From Acidisarcina polymorpha (GTDB taxonomy: Bacteria > Acidobacteriota > Terriglobia > Terriglobales > Acidobacteriaceae), in assembly GCF_003330725.1 (NCBI RefSeq), contig NZ_CP030840.1, forward strand, positions 186,001 through 250,000: 64,000 nucleotides of DNA, in the 5' to 3' direction. Shown piece by piece: positions 22,102 to 30,146 of the stretch; the first letter of the stretch is position 1; each line of letters begins with the position of its first letter. The notes under the pieces are model-generated. The model was given only the letters and a program-made list of their open reading frames with translations. It had not been told where the DNA came from and did not search any database. The position numbers were made by a program, and so were the translations under genes.

Positions 22102-22583
22102 TGCGCGGTGTCGCCATTCGCCAGCCGAATCGCGTGGATTAGCACCATGCCCACCGCATCCAGGCTCTCAATGACACCTTTAGGACTACCCGGCAGATTC
22201 ACAATCAGGCACCTGCCCCGCAGCCCGGAGACGCCACGGGAGAGCCAGGACCGCGGCTCAAAAGTACTCCCCGCGATTCGCATCTTCTCCGCAATTCCCG
22301 GCACCAGGCGCTCCAGCACCGGCATAGTCGCTTCCGGCGTGAGATCGCGCGGGGCGCAGCCGGTGCCACCCGTCGTCACCACAAGCTCTGCTTTCGACGA
22401 CCACGTCAGCAAGGCGTCAGTGATTGCTGGCGCTTCGTCCGGAACGACTACCGTCGCAACGATCTCGAATCCAAGTTCTTTGAGGCTCGCTTGAGCGGCG
22501 GGGCCGGATTTGTCTTCATAGACCCCACGATGGACACGATCACTCACCGTGATCACGGCAGCGCGTAGCGGAATCTCGCTCAT
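22098..22583 (-). CDS. mog: MogA/MoaB-family molybdopterin adenylyltransferase
   Basis: 161 residues. It should adenylylate molybdopterin to activate it for metal insertion (by MoeA, not seen here). Motifs: AAVITVSDRVHRG at the start, the loop TTGGTGCAPRDLTPEAT, and LPGSPKGV. The ATG at 22583 begins exactly at the family N-terminus and overlaps the moaC stop in an ATGA arrangement (22580-22583); the longer open frame up to 22694 lies inside moaC and is not credible. Same-strand coupling with moaC makes a two-gene operon. Confidence 0.9.
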   Translation of the reverse strand: MSEIPLRAAVITVSDRVHRGVYEDKSGPAAQASLKELGFEIVATVVVPDEAPAITDALLTWSSKAELVVTTGGTGCAPRDLTPEATMPVLERLVPGIAEKMRIAGSTFEPRSWLSRGVSGLRGRCLIVNLPGSPKGVIESLDAVGMVLIHAIRLANGDTAH

Positions 22584-23089
22584 CCCTTCGCTCTTCTCGG
22601 CGCGCTCTTCTTCACATAGGTGCCACTGCGGCCTCCGCTCTTTTTTAAGAGGCAGATTTGCTCGATGGTGATGCCGTGACCGGCGGCTTTGCACATGTCA
22701 TAGACAGTGAGCGCGGCGACGGTTACCGCGGTTAGAGCTTCCATCTCGACTCCGGTGCCGGCGGTGGTGCGTACCCGCCCGCGAATGCGAACCAGCGTAC
22801 CGCGCACCGACACCTCCACATCGATCCCGGTCAGAGGCAGGTTATGGCACAGCGGGATCAGCTCCGCCGTCCGTTTGGCGGCCATAATTCCGGCTATGCG
22901 GGCGACCTCCAGCACATCGCCCTTGGGATTGTCCCGTAAGGCACGGAGCGCAGCGCGACCCAGTCGAACCATCGCCTGTGCCTCGGCTTCGCGAAGCGTA
23001 TCGCCTTTTCCCGAGACATCCACCATTCGCACCGAACCGTCGGACCGGAGATGCGAGAGCTTTGGTTCACGGCTAAGAGAACTTTCCAT
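22580..23089 (-). CDS. moaC: Cyclic pyranopterin monophosphate synthase MoaC
   Basis: 169 residues, normal for the family. MoaC turns the MoaA product into cyclic pyranopterin monophosphate, the first stable intermediate of molybdopterin. Visible: VRMVDVSGKGDTLREA near the N-terminus, LIPLCHNLPLTG, GVEMEALTAVTVAALTVYDM (the catalytic region including MEA and the Asp), and the Lys-containing LLKKSGGRSG end. The ATG at 23089 is chosen because the homologous region starts here; the frame is open for another 255 codons upstream, but that part is antisense to the moaD-moaE gene. It is divergent from moaD-moaE by 96 nt, a natural shared promoter region. Confidence 0.92.
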   Translation of the reverse strand: MESSLSREPKLSHLRSDGSVRMVDVSGKGDTLREAEAQAMVRLGRAALRALRDNPKGDVLEVARIAGIMAAKRTAELIPLCHNLPLTGIDVEVSVRGTLVRIRGRVRTTAGTGVEMEALTAVTVAALTVYDMCKAAGHGITIEQICLLKKSGGRSGTYVKKSAPRRAKG

Positions 23090-23185
23090 GCTTTCAGGAT
23101 ACCGGCAGCAATCGTCGAAGTTCCGGTCAAGTTCCGTCCGGAGGAGGAACTTGCTCCTGAAGTTGCCGCATGCCATACTCGCCCC

Positions 23186-23911
23186 ATGCGTGTCCGTGTG
23201 CTGCTTTTTGGACCTTTGGCGGAGATCTACGGCGTTCGCGAAGAGTCGCTTGAACTTCCCGGTTCTCCCCGCGCCGAAGATGTCTACCAGCACTACCGCC
23301 AGCGTGACAGTCGCCTCGGTCAGCTGGAGAAATCCCTTCATCTTGCGGTCAATCAGGTCGTTGTTGGTCCGAATCATCCACTTGCCCCGGAAGATGAAGT
23401 CGCCTTGCTGCCTCCAGTCTGCGGCGGATCGGACGCCATCGCGATCTCTCCTCCCGACATCATCGATCTTCTGGATGGGCCGCTCGAAGCCCACCCCTGG
23501 CGAAAACACCTTGTGAATAAGGCTGGGAGTTATGGAGCTATTTCTACCTTTGAAGGGCTGGTTCGCAAAGAAGATGATGCCGATCCGGTGGTCGCACTCG
23601 CGTTTGACGCTTACCGTCCGATGGCGCTTGGCGCTCTCCGCGCAGTCGCCGAGGAAGCCCGTCGGCGTTGGCCTATCCAGGGAATCGTCATGCTGCATCG
23701 GCTTGGGACCGTTCCTGCGGGCGAGGTCTGCGTGGTAACAGCCGTCGCCACTGGGCACCGCGGGGAAGCCTTTGCCGCCTGCAAGTTTCTCATCGACACT
23801 CTCAAGGCAACCGTTCCAATCTGGAAGAAGGAGATTACCGCTTCCCGGTCTCACTGGGTTGAAGGAGTCCTGTTGCCAGGGGCGGCAACTGCTGAGGACC
23901 TAGTGTCCTGA
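23186..23911 (+). CDS. Fused MoaD-MoaE molybdopterin synthase
   Basis: 241 residues made of two proteins in one chain. Residues 1-81 are MoaD, a ubiquitin-like sulfur carrier (VRVLLFGPLAEIYGVREESL) that keeps its terminal Gly-Gly at residues 80-81 (PPVCGGSD). From about residue 90 it is MoaE, the catalytic subunit, with YGAISTFEGLVR, VMLHRLGTVPAGE, TGHRGEAFAACKFLID and the conserved PIWKKE lysines. Together they add the dithiolene sulfurs to the pterin. The thiocarboxylate must form on a free C-terminal Gly, so the chain presumably has to be cut after residue 81, as reported for the mycobacterial fusion MoaX. Divergent from moaC. Confidence 0.9.
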   Translation: MRVRVLLFGPLAEIYGVREESLELPGSPRAEDVYQHYRQRDSRLGQLEKSLHLAVNQVVVGPNHPLAPEDEVALLPPVCGGSDAIAISPPDIIDLLDGPLEAHPWRKHLVNKAGSYGAISTFEGLVRKEDDADPVVALAFDAYRPMALGALRAVAEEARRRWPIQGIVMLHRLGTVPAGEVCVVTAVATGHRGEAFAACKFLIDTLKATVPIWKKEITASRSHWVEGVLLPGAATAEDLVS

Positions 23912-24043
23912 GCCTGAAATTCGTAAACCAGTGTCCTGTCATCCTGAACGAGGTGAAGATTTCGCGCTTTCAGAGAGACGCTCCCATCCCCTTCGTCAGT
24001 TCACCCTTCGTAAATCCCTAGATTAACTCCTGACTCAGGACAC
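23903..24043. repeat. Inverted-repeat element between moaD-moaE and wtpA
   Basis: GTGTCCTGAG (23903-23912) and its exact reverse complement CTCAGGACAC (24034-24043) bound a 141-bp segment. Inside are a further GTGTCCTG (about 23931), the phrase CATCCTGAACGAGGTGAAG, and two direct copies of TTCGTAAA. The internal phrase resembles the 'TGTCATCCTGAGCGAAG...' palindromic intergenic repeats I know from acidobacterial genomes, here decayed. It starts inside the end of the moaD-moaE gene. No coding capacity. Confidence 0.5.
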
Positions 24044-24071
24044 ATGACGTCATCTATACTTCCTCTATAAC
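24044..24071 (+). promoter_or_regulatory. Palindromic operator and -10-like boxes upstream of wtpA
   Basis: A perfect 10-bp palindrome ATGACGTCAT (24044-24053) is followed by TATACT (24055-24060) and TATAAC (24066-24071), both -10-like, about 20-35 bp upstream of the wtpA ATG. The arrangement suits a regulator site overlapping the transporter promoter. It does not resemble the ModE box. Function is inferred. Confidence 0.35.
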
Positions 24072-24089
24072 GTTTCCATACGATCGTCG

Positions 24090-25067
24090 ATGAATGAAAA
24101 TGCGCGGATTGGATGGTTCATGCACGGATTGTCAAAGTTTTTTAGAGCAGCAATCTTGTCTGCCGCAGGCCTCGGAATCCCCGCGGCGCTGGCCCAGGCG
24201 ACTCAGGTCGTCATCGTCGATCGGGCCGCTACTCTCACGCTGCCATTCGATACTTTAGCCAGAAACCTGCCTACTCTTGAATGCCGCCAACGGAGCGCCG
24301 GATCCCGCTTCCTTCTGCACAGCGACGTGGATTTGAACCAGCCGGTCGATGTGCTCGCGCTCGCCGATGTCACTCTGTTTGAGAAGCCAGGAAGTCCGGC
24401 ACAGACTGCTCGCTTTCCCTGGTGGTCGACCTTCGCGGGTAATGAGATTGGCATCGCCTACACCGCCAGATCGAAGGCCGCCGACCAGATCAGCGCGGCG
24501 AATTGGCCCCAGATCCTCCAGCAGAGCGGGGTGCAGACCGCCTACTCCGATCCGGAAACCGACCCGGAGGGCTATAACACCGTCATCGCCTGGACGCTGG
24601 CCGAGAGCTACTATCACCTGCCTGGATTCGCCGCGAGGCTTCGCGCTGCCATTCCACAAAAGAACATCCGCAGCGACTCCACCCAGCTGCTTGCCTTGCT
24701 AAGCGCGGGCGAGGTCGATTACGCCTGGGAGTATCGTTCCGTCGCCGAGCAGCATCAACTCAAATTCCTGCGTTTGCCCAAGCAGATCAATCTCAGCGAC
24801 CCATCCCTCGCACAATGCTACAAAAATGCCTGTATCGACCTGCATCACGCCGGGACGGTCCAGCAGCAGTGCGGCCGCCCGATTCTGTACGCCGTGGCGA
24901 TCGCCGCCGACGCCCCCCACCCCGAAGCGGCAGCCCAATTCGTCCAGGCACTCTACGGCGACGCAGGTCGGAACGCGCTGCAATCAGCCTTTCAGCAACC
25001 ATTAGCGGCTAAGGTCGGCGGAGATATTGCAACCGCGCCGGATTGGCTGAAGATGCTGGCAAAGTGA
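24090..25067 (+). CDS. wtpA: Tungstate/molybdate ABC transporter, substrate-binding protein WtpA-like
   Basis: 325 residues with an export signal (about residues 15-36). The protein matches the WtpA pattern rather than the shorter ModA: VVIVDRAATLTLPFDTLA, VDVLALADVTLFEK, GNEIGIAYTARSKAAD, ISAANWPQIL, YSDPETDPEGYNT and DYAWEYRSVAEQH. WtpA proteins bind tungstate and molybdate very tightly. No lipobox is evident, so the protein is probably periplasmic and soluble. It opens the wtpABC run, with 183 nt before the permease. Metal preference is inferred from family resemblance only. Confidence 0.85.
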   Translation: MNENARIGWFMHGLSKFFRAAILSAAGLGIPAALAQATQVVIVDRAATLTLPFDTLARNLPTLECRQRSAGSRFLLHSDVDLNQPVDVLALADVTLFEKPGSPAQTARFPWWSTFAGNEIGIAYTARSKAADQISAANWPQILQQSGVQTAYSDPETDPEGYNTVIAWTLAESYYHLPGFAARLRAAIPQKNIRSDSTQLLALLSAGEVDYAWEYRSVAEQHQLKFLRLPKQINLSDPSLAQCYKNACIDLHHAGTVQQQCGRPILYAVAIAADAPHPEAAAQFVQALYGDAGRNALQSAFQQPLAAKVGGDIATAPDWLKMLAK

Positions 25068-25250
25068 AGTGAAGTGGAGCGTGCAAGAATGCTGTGCGCC
25101 TGAACATGTTGGAGCCGCTGTTAAAAATGGATTTCGGGCCATCTCCTTTCGAGCCGTCCAAGAGCATTCAATACTTCAACGTTCAAACGAGATTCCTATG
25201 ATTGCCTGGTCTGACGGGAAGCTCCATGCCGCATCCGCTAGCATAAGCAA

Positions 25251-26060
25251 GTGAAGCAAAGCCCAGCCGACCGTCGTCTTCATGCCCTCGCGGCCACTCT
25301 GGGTGCGCTGCTACTTGCCTTCCTGATCGTCCCGCTGGTTCAACTCAGCTGGGTTTCGCCGCTGGCGATCCTTGAACTCTTCACCGTTCCCGAGGTCCGC
25401 GAGGCTCTGATCCTCACCTTTAGCTGCGCCGCTGCCGCAGCCACAATAGGCCTCGTATTCGCTGGGGCGCTCGGCTATTGGCTTGCTAAACGGCCGGTCT
25501 GGATCTCCCGCATCCTGCTTCCGCTCATCGACATCCCACTGCTCATTCCGCACCCAGTCGCGGGCATCGCGCTGCTCCTGCTGCTTGCGCGTCCCGGCTT
25601 GCTGAATCGGCTCCTCGAGTCGCTCCATCTCTCGCCGGGCTCGGGATCGCTGCTCGGCACGCCCGCGGCCATTATTGCGGCCATGGTTTTCGTCTCCGCG
25701 CCGTACCAGGTGCAGGTCTGCCGCCAGGCCTTTGCCGGACTGGATCCCGCTTATGCCCTGCGCGCGCGCACCCTCGGCGCTGGCCCGTGGCGTACCTTGC
25801 TGCAGATTGAACTCCCGCTCGTCCGCCGCAATCTGCTTGGCGGGGCGGCGGTAGCGCTCGCTCGCTCCGCCTCGGAGTTCGGCGCGATCCTGGTCGTCGC
25901 TTACTTCCCGCGAACCCTGCCGGTACTGATCTACGAAAGATTTTCAAACGAAGGCCTAGACGCCGTCCGCCCGCTGGCCGCCCTGATGATCATCGCCGGG
26001 TTGTTGCTCCAGGGGGTGCTTCATTACTTACAGCCGAACGAGGCGCTCGAACATGCCTGA
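25251..26060 (+). CDS. wtpB: Tungstate/molybdate ABC transporter, permease WtpB-like
   Basis: 269 residues, about six transmembrane helices. It carries the inner-membrane permease loop (ALRARTLGAGPWRTLLQIEL ending before PLVRRNLL), with the conserved Gly that docks on the ATPase. The start is a GTG at 25251. The 3' end overlaps wtpC by 8 nt, so the two are coupled. The 183-nt gap from wtpA contains no credible gene. Substrate is assigned from WtpA and from the molybdenum gene neighbourhood. Confidence 0.88.
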   Translation: MKQSPADRRLHALAATLGALLLAFLIVPLVQLSWVSPLAILELFTVPEVREALILTFSCAAAAATIGLVFAGALGYWLAKRPVWISRILLPLIDIPLLIPHPVAGIALLLLLARPGLLNRLLESLHLSPGSGSLLGTPAAIIAAMVFVSAPYQVQVCRQAFAGLDPAYALRARTLGAGPWRTLLQIELPLVRRNLLGGAAVALARSASEFGAILVVAYFPRTLPVLIYERFSNEGLDAVRPLAALMIIAGLLLQGVLHYLQPNEALEHA

Positions 26061-26718
26061 AAGCTCGTTCGAAGGCTCGTCTGGGCTTCCTTCCCTGAAA
26101 GTGACGGCGCTCTCGCTTTCCAAAGGCGCAATGACGCTCGGGCCGGCCAGCTTCACCTTGCCCGGTGCGGGATGCTGGTGGCTTGCGGGGGTCAGCGGGG
26201 CGGGCAAATCGCTGCTTTTGGAGTCACTCGCCGGCTTCCACGCCGAGTCGGTTGGCAACATACTCGCGAGCGGAAAGGATGTCGGCCTCCGTGCTCCCGA
26301 GTACCGCTCCATCGCTCTGCTGCCTCAGCGCTGGAGGCTCTTCCCGCACTGGACGGTTGGCCGGAACCTCGCCTTCGCGGCGAATCTTAGCGATTCGAAT
26401 ACGATTCGGAGCAGACAGCTGGCTGAGAAACTTCAGGTGGAGCATCTGCTCGACCGTCCGACCAGCGCTCTTAGCGGGGGAGAAACCCAACGCATCGCCC
26501 TGATCCAGACGCTTCTTTCCCCGGCGCGGATCCTGTTGCTCGATGAACCCCTCTCGGCGGTTGATGCGGCGCTGCAATCTGCGGTGCTTGACTTGTTGCA
26601 GCAAGAATCCACAACCAACCAGCGGATTTGCCTGATCGCCGCGCATCGTCCAACCCCCGAATATCCGATGAAAGGAACCTTTTGGATCGACGGAGGTCAG
26701 TTGGCCCAAAAACCGTAA
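26053..26718 (+). CDS. wtpC: Tungstate/molybdate ABC transporter, ATP-binding protein WtpC-like
   Basis: 221 residues, shorter than ModC/WtpC proteins that have a C-terminal regulatory MOP/TOBE domain; here that domain is missing, so metal-dependent self-inhibition is unlikely. All ATPase motifs are intact: Walker A GVSGAGKS, Q-loop LLPQRWRLFPHWTVGRNL, signature LSGGETQRIAL, Walker B ILLLDEPLSAVD and the switch His in AAHRP. Overlaps the permease gene by 8 nt and is followed after about 75 nt by moaA on the same strand, so import and cofactor synthesis may share a transcript. Confidence 0.88.
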   Translation: MPESSFEGSSGLPSLKVTALSLSKGAMTLGPASFTLPGAGCWWLAGVSGAGKSLLLESLAGFHAESVGNILASGKDVGLRAPEYRSIALLPQRWRLFPHWTVGRNLAFAANLSDSNTIRSRQLAEKLQVEHLLDRPTSALSGGETQRIALIQTLLSPARILLLDEPLSAVDAALQSAVLDLLQQESTTNQRICLIAAHRPTPEYPMKGTFWIDGGQLAQKP

Positions 26719-26793
26719 ACTCCATCACCATTTAGAATTGACACAGCGACGCGATTGCGATCCCTTTCGCGTGGGCGCATCTTACAGAGAATC

Positions 26794-27789
26794 GTGCCAT
26801 TAACCGACAAACTCGGACGCAGAATCACCGACCTGCGAGTTTCGATCACTGATCGCTGCAACTATCGCTGCGTCTACTGTCGTTCCGGCGAAGAAGATGT
26901 GCCGTTCTCTGAACTCCCGATCGCGGACTACGTTCGTCTGGTGCGCGTCTTTGTCTCGCTGGGTATCGAGAAAGTGCGGATCACCGGGGGCGAACCGCTG
27001 CTGCGTAGAGAACTCCTGCCCATGATCGAGCAACTTTCCTCGATGACAACGGCAGGTTCCGGCAAACCGCTCGATGTTGCCATCACTACCAACGGGCACT
27101 TGCTCGCCAAACTCGCGCAGCCACTCAGAGATGCCGGACTTTCCCGGGTCACGGTCAGCATGGATGCGGTCGATCCGGCGAAGTTCGCGAGAATCACCCG
27201 GGTCGCGAATGGCTATGAAGCCGTCGTGGCCGGAATTCGAGCTGCCAAACGGGTCGGCCTCGAGCCGGTCAAGATCAATGCCGTCATCATGCGCGGCTTC
27301 AATGAGGATCAGATCGCCGACTTCGCCCGCTTCTCTCGCGACGAAGGAGTCATTGTTCGCTTCATTGAATTCATGCCGCTCGAAGAAGGACGAGTCTGGG
27401 CGCCCGATGTGGTCCTCGGCTACAACGAAATGCTGGACATCCTGAACAGCTATCGTTCGCTGGTGCCGCTACCGCCAACCACAATCGGCGAGACCGCCAT
27501 GCGTTATACCTTCGACGACGGCGTTGGCGAAGTCGGCATCATCGCCCCTGTATCCAGAGCGTTTTGCGGAGCCTGCAGCCGCGTGCGGCTCACCTCCGAC
27601 GGTAAGATCCGCACATGCCTTTTTTCGCAGTCGGACCACGATCTCTACGGAGTTCTGCAACGCGGAGGAACCGATGCCGACCTGGCCGCGTTTATCGAGG
27701 CAACGATCCAGAAGAAAGAAGCCCGCCACCACATCGGCGAGCCCGGCTTCCTCAAACCATCCCGGAGCATGGTCCACATCGGCGGGTGA
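26794..27789 (+). CDS. moaA: GTP 3',8-cyclase MoaA (radical SAM)
   Basis: 331 residues. Catalyses the first step of molybdopterin synthesis, rearranging GTP. The N-terminal radical-SAM cluster is CNYRCVYC, the SAM loop is ITGGEPLLR, the second cluster is FCGACSRVRLTSDGKIRTC, and the chain ends in the Gly-Gly tail (HIGG) that is required for activity. The open frame extends upstream to a TTG at 26755, but the GTG at 26794 gives MPLTDKLGRRITDLRVSITD, the family N-terminus, so I prefer it. It converges on fdhD with 46 nt between. Confidence 0.93.
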   Translation: MPLTDKLGRRITDLRVSITDRCNYRCVYCRSGEEDVPFSELPIADYVRLVRVFVSLGIEKVRITGGEPLLRRELLPMIEQLSSMTTAGSGKPLDVAITTNGHLLAKLAQPLRDAGLSRVTVSMDAVDPAKFARITRVANGYEAVVAGIRAAKRVGLEPVKINAVIMRGFNEDQIADFARFSRDEGVIVRFIEFMPLEEGRVWAPDVVLGYNEMLDILNSYRSLVPLPPTTIGETAMRYTFDDGVGEVGIIAPVSRAFCGACSRVRLTSDGKIRTCLFSQSDHDLYGVLQRGGTDADLAAFIEATIQKKEARHHIGEPGFLKPSRSMVHIGG

Positions 27790-27835
27790 TTCGAAGATCA
27801 ACGCGGACACTTCAGAAGTTGAAAACCAGCGAGGA

Positions 27836-28705
27836 TCAACTCGCCGATTGAAGCAGCCGCTCCGCACCTGAGTAAATCACAAACCTTGAGCCCCGCAAGA
27901 AACCCACCAGCGTCAAGCCCAACTCGCGTGACAGCTTGACCGCCAGGCTCGAAGGAGCGGAAACCGAAGCCATCACCGGAATCCCCGCAGCAATCGCCTT
28001 CTGCGCCAACTCGAAGCCGCCGCGACCGCTTACCATCAGGATGTGCTCTGACAACGGAAGCTGTTTCTCAAGAAGCGCCCATCCGACAATCTTGTCGACA
28101 GCATTATGACGGCCTATGTCTTCGCGACTCGTCAGCAACTCACCTGAAGCTGTGAATAAGCCCGCGGCATGCAGGCCGCCCGTCATCTCGAAGATCGCCT
28201 GATCGCTGCGTAGCTTTTCGCCGAGCGAGCAAAGAACCTCCGGCGTCACCCGGAAACCAGGGTTCGAGGCGCGCAATCCCCTTCTCCGGATTGCCTCAAT
28301 CGACGCCTTTCCGCAAATGCCGCAACTCGAAGCGGCGAAGAAATTCCGCTGCATGGCTGCAGGGTCATATTCCGAAGAGCTGATCTCAACCTCGACGACG
28401 TTGCTCTTGCCAGTGGTCTCATCGGTCAGTGCGTGAATTCCAAGCAGCTCTTGCGCATCATCAATGATCCCCTCGGTCAGCAGAAATCCGGCGGCCAGTT
28501 CAAGGTCGTGCCCGGGTGTACGCATTGTTACCGAGACTGGAACACTGGACGCTCCGGCGGAAAAAATGCGAATCTCCAACGGCTCTTCAGCGGCAAGATA
28601 ATCGACGACGCGCCGTGTCTCGCCGTCGCGCCACTCGATGACCTCGGTGACTTCGACGCTCCGTCGCGGCGAACGTGCCATCGACTGACTGGTTCCGTTC
28701 ATCAT
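27836..28705 (-). CDS. fdhD: Formate dehydrogenase sulfurtransferase FdhD
   Basis: 289 residues. FdhD transfers sulfur from a cysteine desulfurase to the molybdenum or tungsten bis-MGD cofactor, which formate dehydrogenase needs for activity. The sulfur-carrying Cys pair is in the loop SSCGICGKASIEA. Also seen: VTMRTPGHDLELAAGFLLTE, DIGRHNAVDKIVG and SGRGGFELAQKA. Its client is almost surely the fdhA gene 2 kb away on the same strand. Divergent from the VOC gene, separated by 32 nt. Confidence 0.93.
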   Translation of the reverse strand: MMNGTSQSMARSPRRSVEVTEVIEWRDGETRRVVDYLAAEEPLEIRIFSAGASSVPVSVTMRTPGHDLELAAGFLLTEGIIDDAQELLGIHALTDETTGKSNVVEVEISSSEYDPAAMQRNFFAASSCGICGKASIEAIRRRGLRASNPGFRVTPEVLCSLGEKLRSDQAIFEMTGGLHAAGLFTASGELLTSREDIGRHNAVDKIVGWALLEKQLPLSEHILMVSGRGGFELAQKAIAAGIPVMASVSAPSSLAVKLSRELGLTLVGFLRGSRFVIYSGAERLLQSAS

Positions 28706-28737
28706 GCAACCTGCAATTGGATTATGATTCCCTACTT

Positions 28738-29121
28738 ATGGCATTTGCTATCGAACAACTCGATCATCTCGTGCTCACCGTCGCCAACCTCAACGCCACG
28801 ATCGACTTCTATACTGAAGTTCTCGGCATGGACGCTGTCACCTTTGAAGGCCGGAAGGCGCTGCGATTTGGCGAGCAAAAGATCAACTTGCACCAGCGCG
28901 GACACGAGTTCAATCCCAAGGCAGCGCACCCGACACCCGGCTCCGGAGACCTATGTTTCATAACCCTCACCCCACTGGAGGAAGTCGTCGAGTATCTGAC
29001 CGCCTTGCGTGTTCACGTTGAAGAAGGACCAGTCGACCGGACCGGGGCAGTCGGCAAAATCCGCTCCGTCTACATACGCGATCCCGATCATAATCTGGTC
29101 GAGATCTCCAATTATCTCTGA
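28738..29121 (+). CDS. VOC-family (glyoxalase-like) protein
   Basis: 127 residues, the usual size of a single-unit vicinal-oxygen-chelate protein with two beta-alpha-beta repeats. EQLDHLVLTVANLNATIDFY with the first metal His, GEQKINLHQRGHEF with a second His, and SVYIRDPDHNLVEISNYL with the terminal Glu ligand fit a metal-bound glyoxalase/dioxygenase-like site. Substrate is unknown. Its stop is 8 nt before mobA, so the two are likely one transcript, though no functional link is known to me. Confidence 0.85.
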   Translation: MAFAIEQLDHLVLTVANLNATIDFYTEVLGMDAVTFEGRKALRFGEQKINLHQRGHEFNPKAAHPTPGSGDLCFITLTPLEEVVEYLTALRVHVEEGPVDRTGAVGKIRSVYIRDPDHNLVEISNYL

Positions 29122-29129
29122 TTGCCGCG

Positions 29130-29774
29130 ATGGATTTGCGCGACCCGACAAATGCTGAGGTCAACCGAAATCCGCCGCTTGCGTTCTCCGCTTGCGTTCT
29201 GGCCGGAGGACGTTCTACCCGCATGGGCAGCGATAAGGCCTTTCTGCGAATCGGGGATGAATTTCTTCTGGAGCGCCAACTTCGGTGTCTGCGAGCGTGT
29301 GGAGCTCAAGAACTGCTGATCTCCGGTCGCCCGGATGTTAACTATTCGCGCTTCGACGCACGAACAATTCACGACCAAGAGCCGGACTGTGGTCCGATAG
29401 GAGGCTTAGCGGCCGTGCTGCCCCGCTCGAGCCAGGATCTTGTTCTTCTGTTAGCAGTGGACATGCCCGCTATGACACCCGCCATGCTGCACAAAATACT
29501 CTGTAAATGCACCAGCACAAGCGGCTGTGTGCCCATGGAGGGAGAAAGATATCAACCTCTCGCCGCCGTTTACCCCAAGGGTGCGCAGCAATTGATCGAA
29601 AGCCATCTAGCTCAAGGGAAATACTCGATGCAGGGCTTTGTGCGCGACGCCCTTGAGGCTGGGCTGGTGCAAAGCCTTCCACTTGAAAGCTCGGAAGTAA
29701 TCTACTTTACGAACTGGAACCAGCCATCCGACTGGCAATCCCAGCCGCCGGCCTATCCAAGTCAGCAAACATGA
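29130..29774 (+). CDS. mobA: Molybdenum cofactor guanylyltransferase MobA
   Basis: 214 residues. Adds GMP to molybdopterin to make the MGD form used by enzymes of the DMSO reductase family, including formate dehydrogenases. The diagnostic loop is CVLAGGRSTRMGSDKAFL near residue 22; DCGPIGGLAAVL and VDMPAMTP follow. The N-terminal 17 residues before the loop are an extension. The 3' end overlaps the DUF7009-like gene tail to tail by 13 nt. Together with the MocA-like gene this gives both nucleotide forms of the cofactor in one region. Confidence 0.92.
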   Translation: MDLRDPTNAEVNRNPPLAFSACVLAGGRSTRMGSDKAFLRIGDEFLLERQLRCLRACGAQELLISGRPDVNYSRFDARTIHDQEPDCGPIGGLAAVLPRSSQDLVLLLAVDMPAMTPAMLHKILCKCTSTSGCVPMEGERYQPLAAVYPKGAQQLIESHLAQGKYSMQGFVRDALEAGLVQSLPLESSEVIYFTNWNQPSDWQSQPPAYPSQQT

Positions 29775-30145
29775 GCGGCCAGAGGATTCGGGAAGGTGTC
29801 GGCGTTCTCTTCTTCGTTGCGATCCAGGCAGGCAAAGTCCTTCTCTACCAGCACCGACAAGACTCCCCGGACACCTAAATCGACCTCCCCGCCGAGCCCA
29901 ACCCGATCGGTGCTTGCCCAGATTCTCGAGTCCACGGCAGGCAACACAATCTTGACGCGGCCCGGGGCGGCTTCAACGCCCACTTCCAAACTGGAATCAT
30001 CCCAAGCGAGAGCATAGGTCAGTCCCGCACTTGCGTTGACTCCGAAGTAGATCGTCTCTTCGAGCAGCCCGGTCTCAACAAAACGCGTCAACTCCGACCG
30101 TGAGATACGCAGACGCAGAGACTTCCCGTGTATGCGAAGTTTCAC
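29762..30145 (-). CDS. DUF7009-like small protein of the formate dehydrogenase operon
   Basis: 127 residues, no signal or membrane segment. It begins MKLRIHGKSLRLRISRSEL and later has VLPAVDSRIWASTDRVGL, VLVEKDFACLDRNEEENADT and a final FPNP. This matches what I remember of DUF7009, a small family of unknown function, although I could not run a search. Its start lies one base after the DUF1641 stop, so it is the third gene of the fdhA operon. It has two Cys (one in DFACL, one at the C-terminus). The tight spacing argues for a role in assembling or serving the dehydrogenase; that is inference. Confidence 0.68.
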   Translation of the reverse strand: MKLRIHGKSLRLRISRSELTRFVETGLLEETIYFGVNASAGLTYALAWDDSSLEVGVEAAPGRVKIVLPAVDSRIWASTDRVGLGGEVDLGVRGVLSVLVEKDFACLDRNEEENADTFPNPLAAHVC

Positions 30146-30146
30146 G

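Noticed and set aside
23090-23854. Long N-terminal extension of moaC on the minus strand
   Set aside because: It is antisense to the moaD-moaE gene, and MoaC homology begins at the ATG at 23089.
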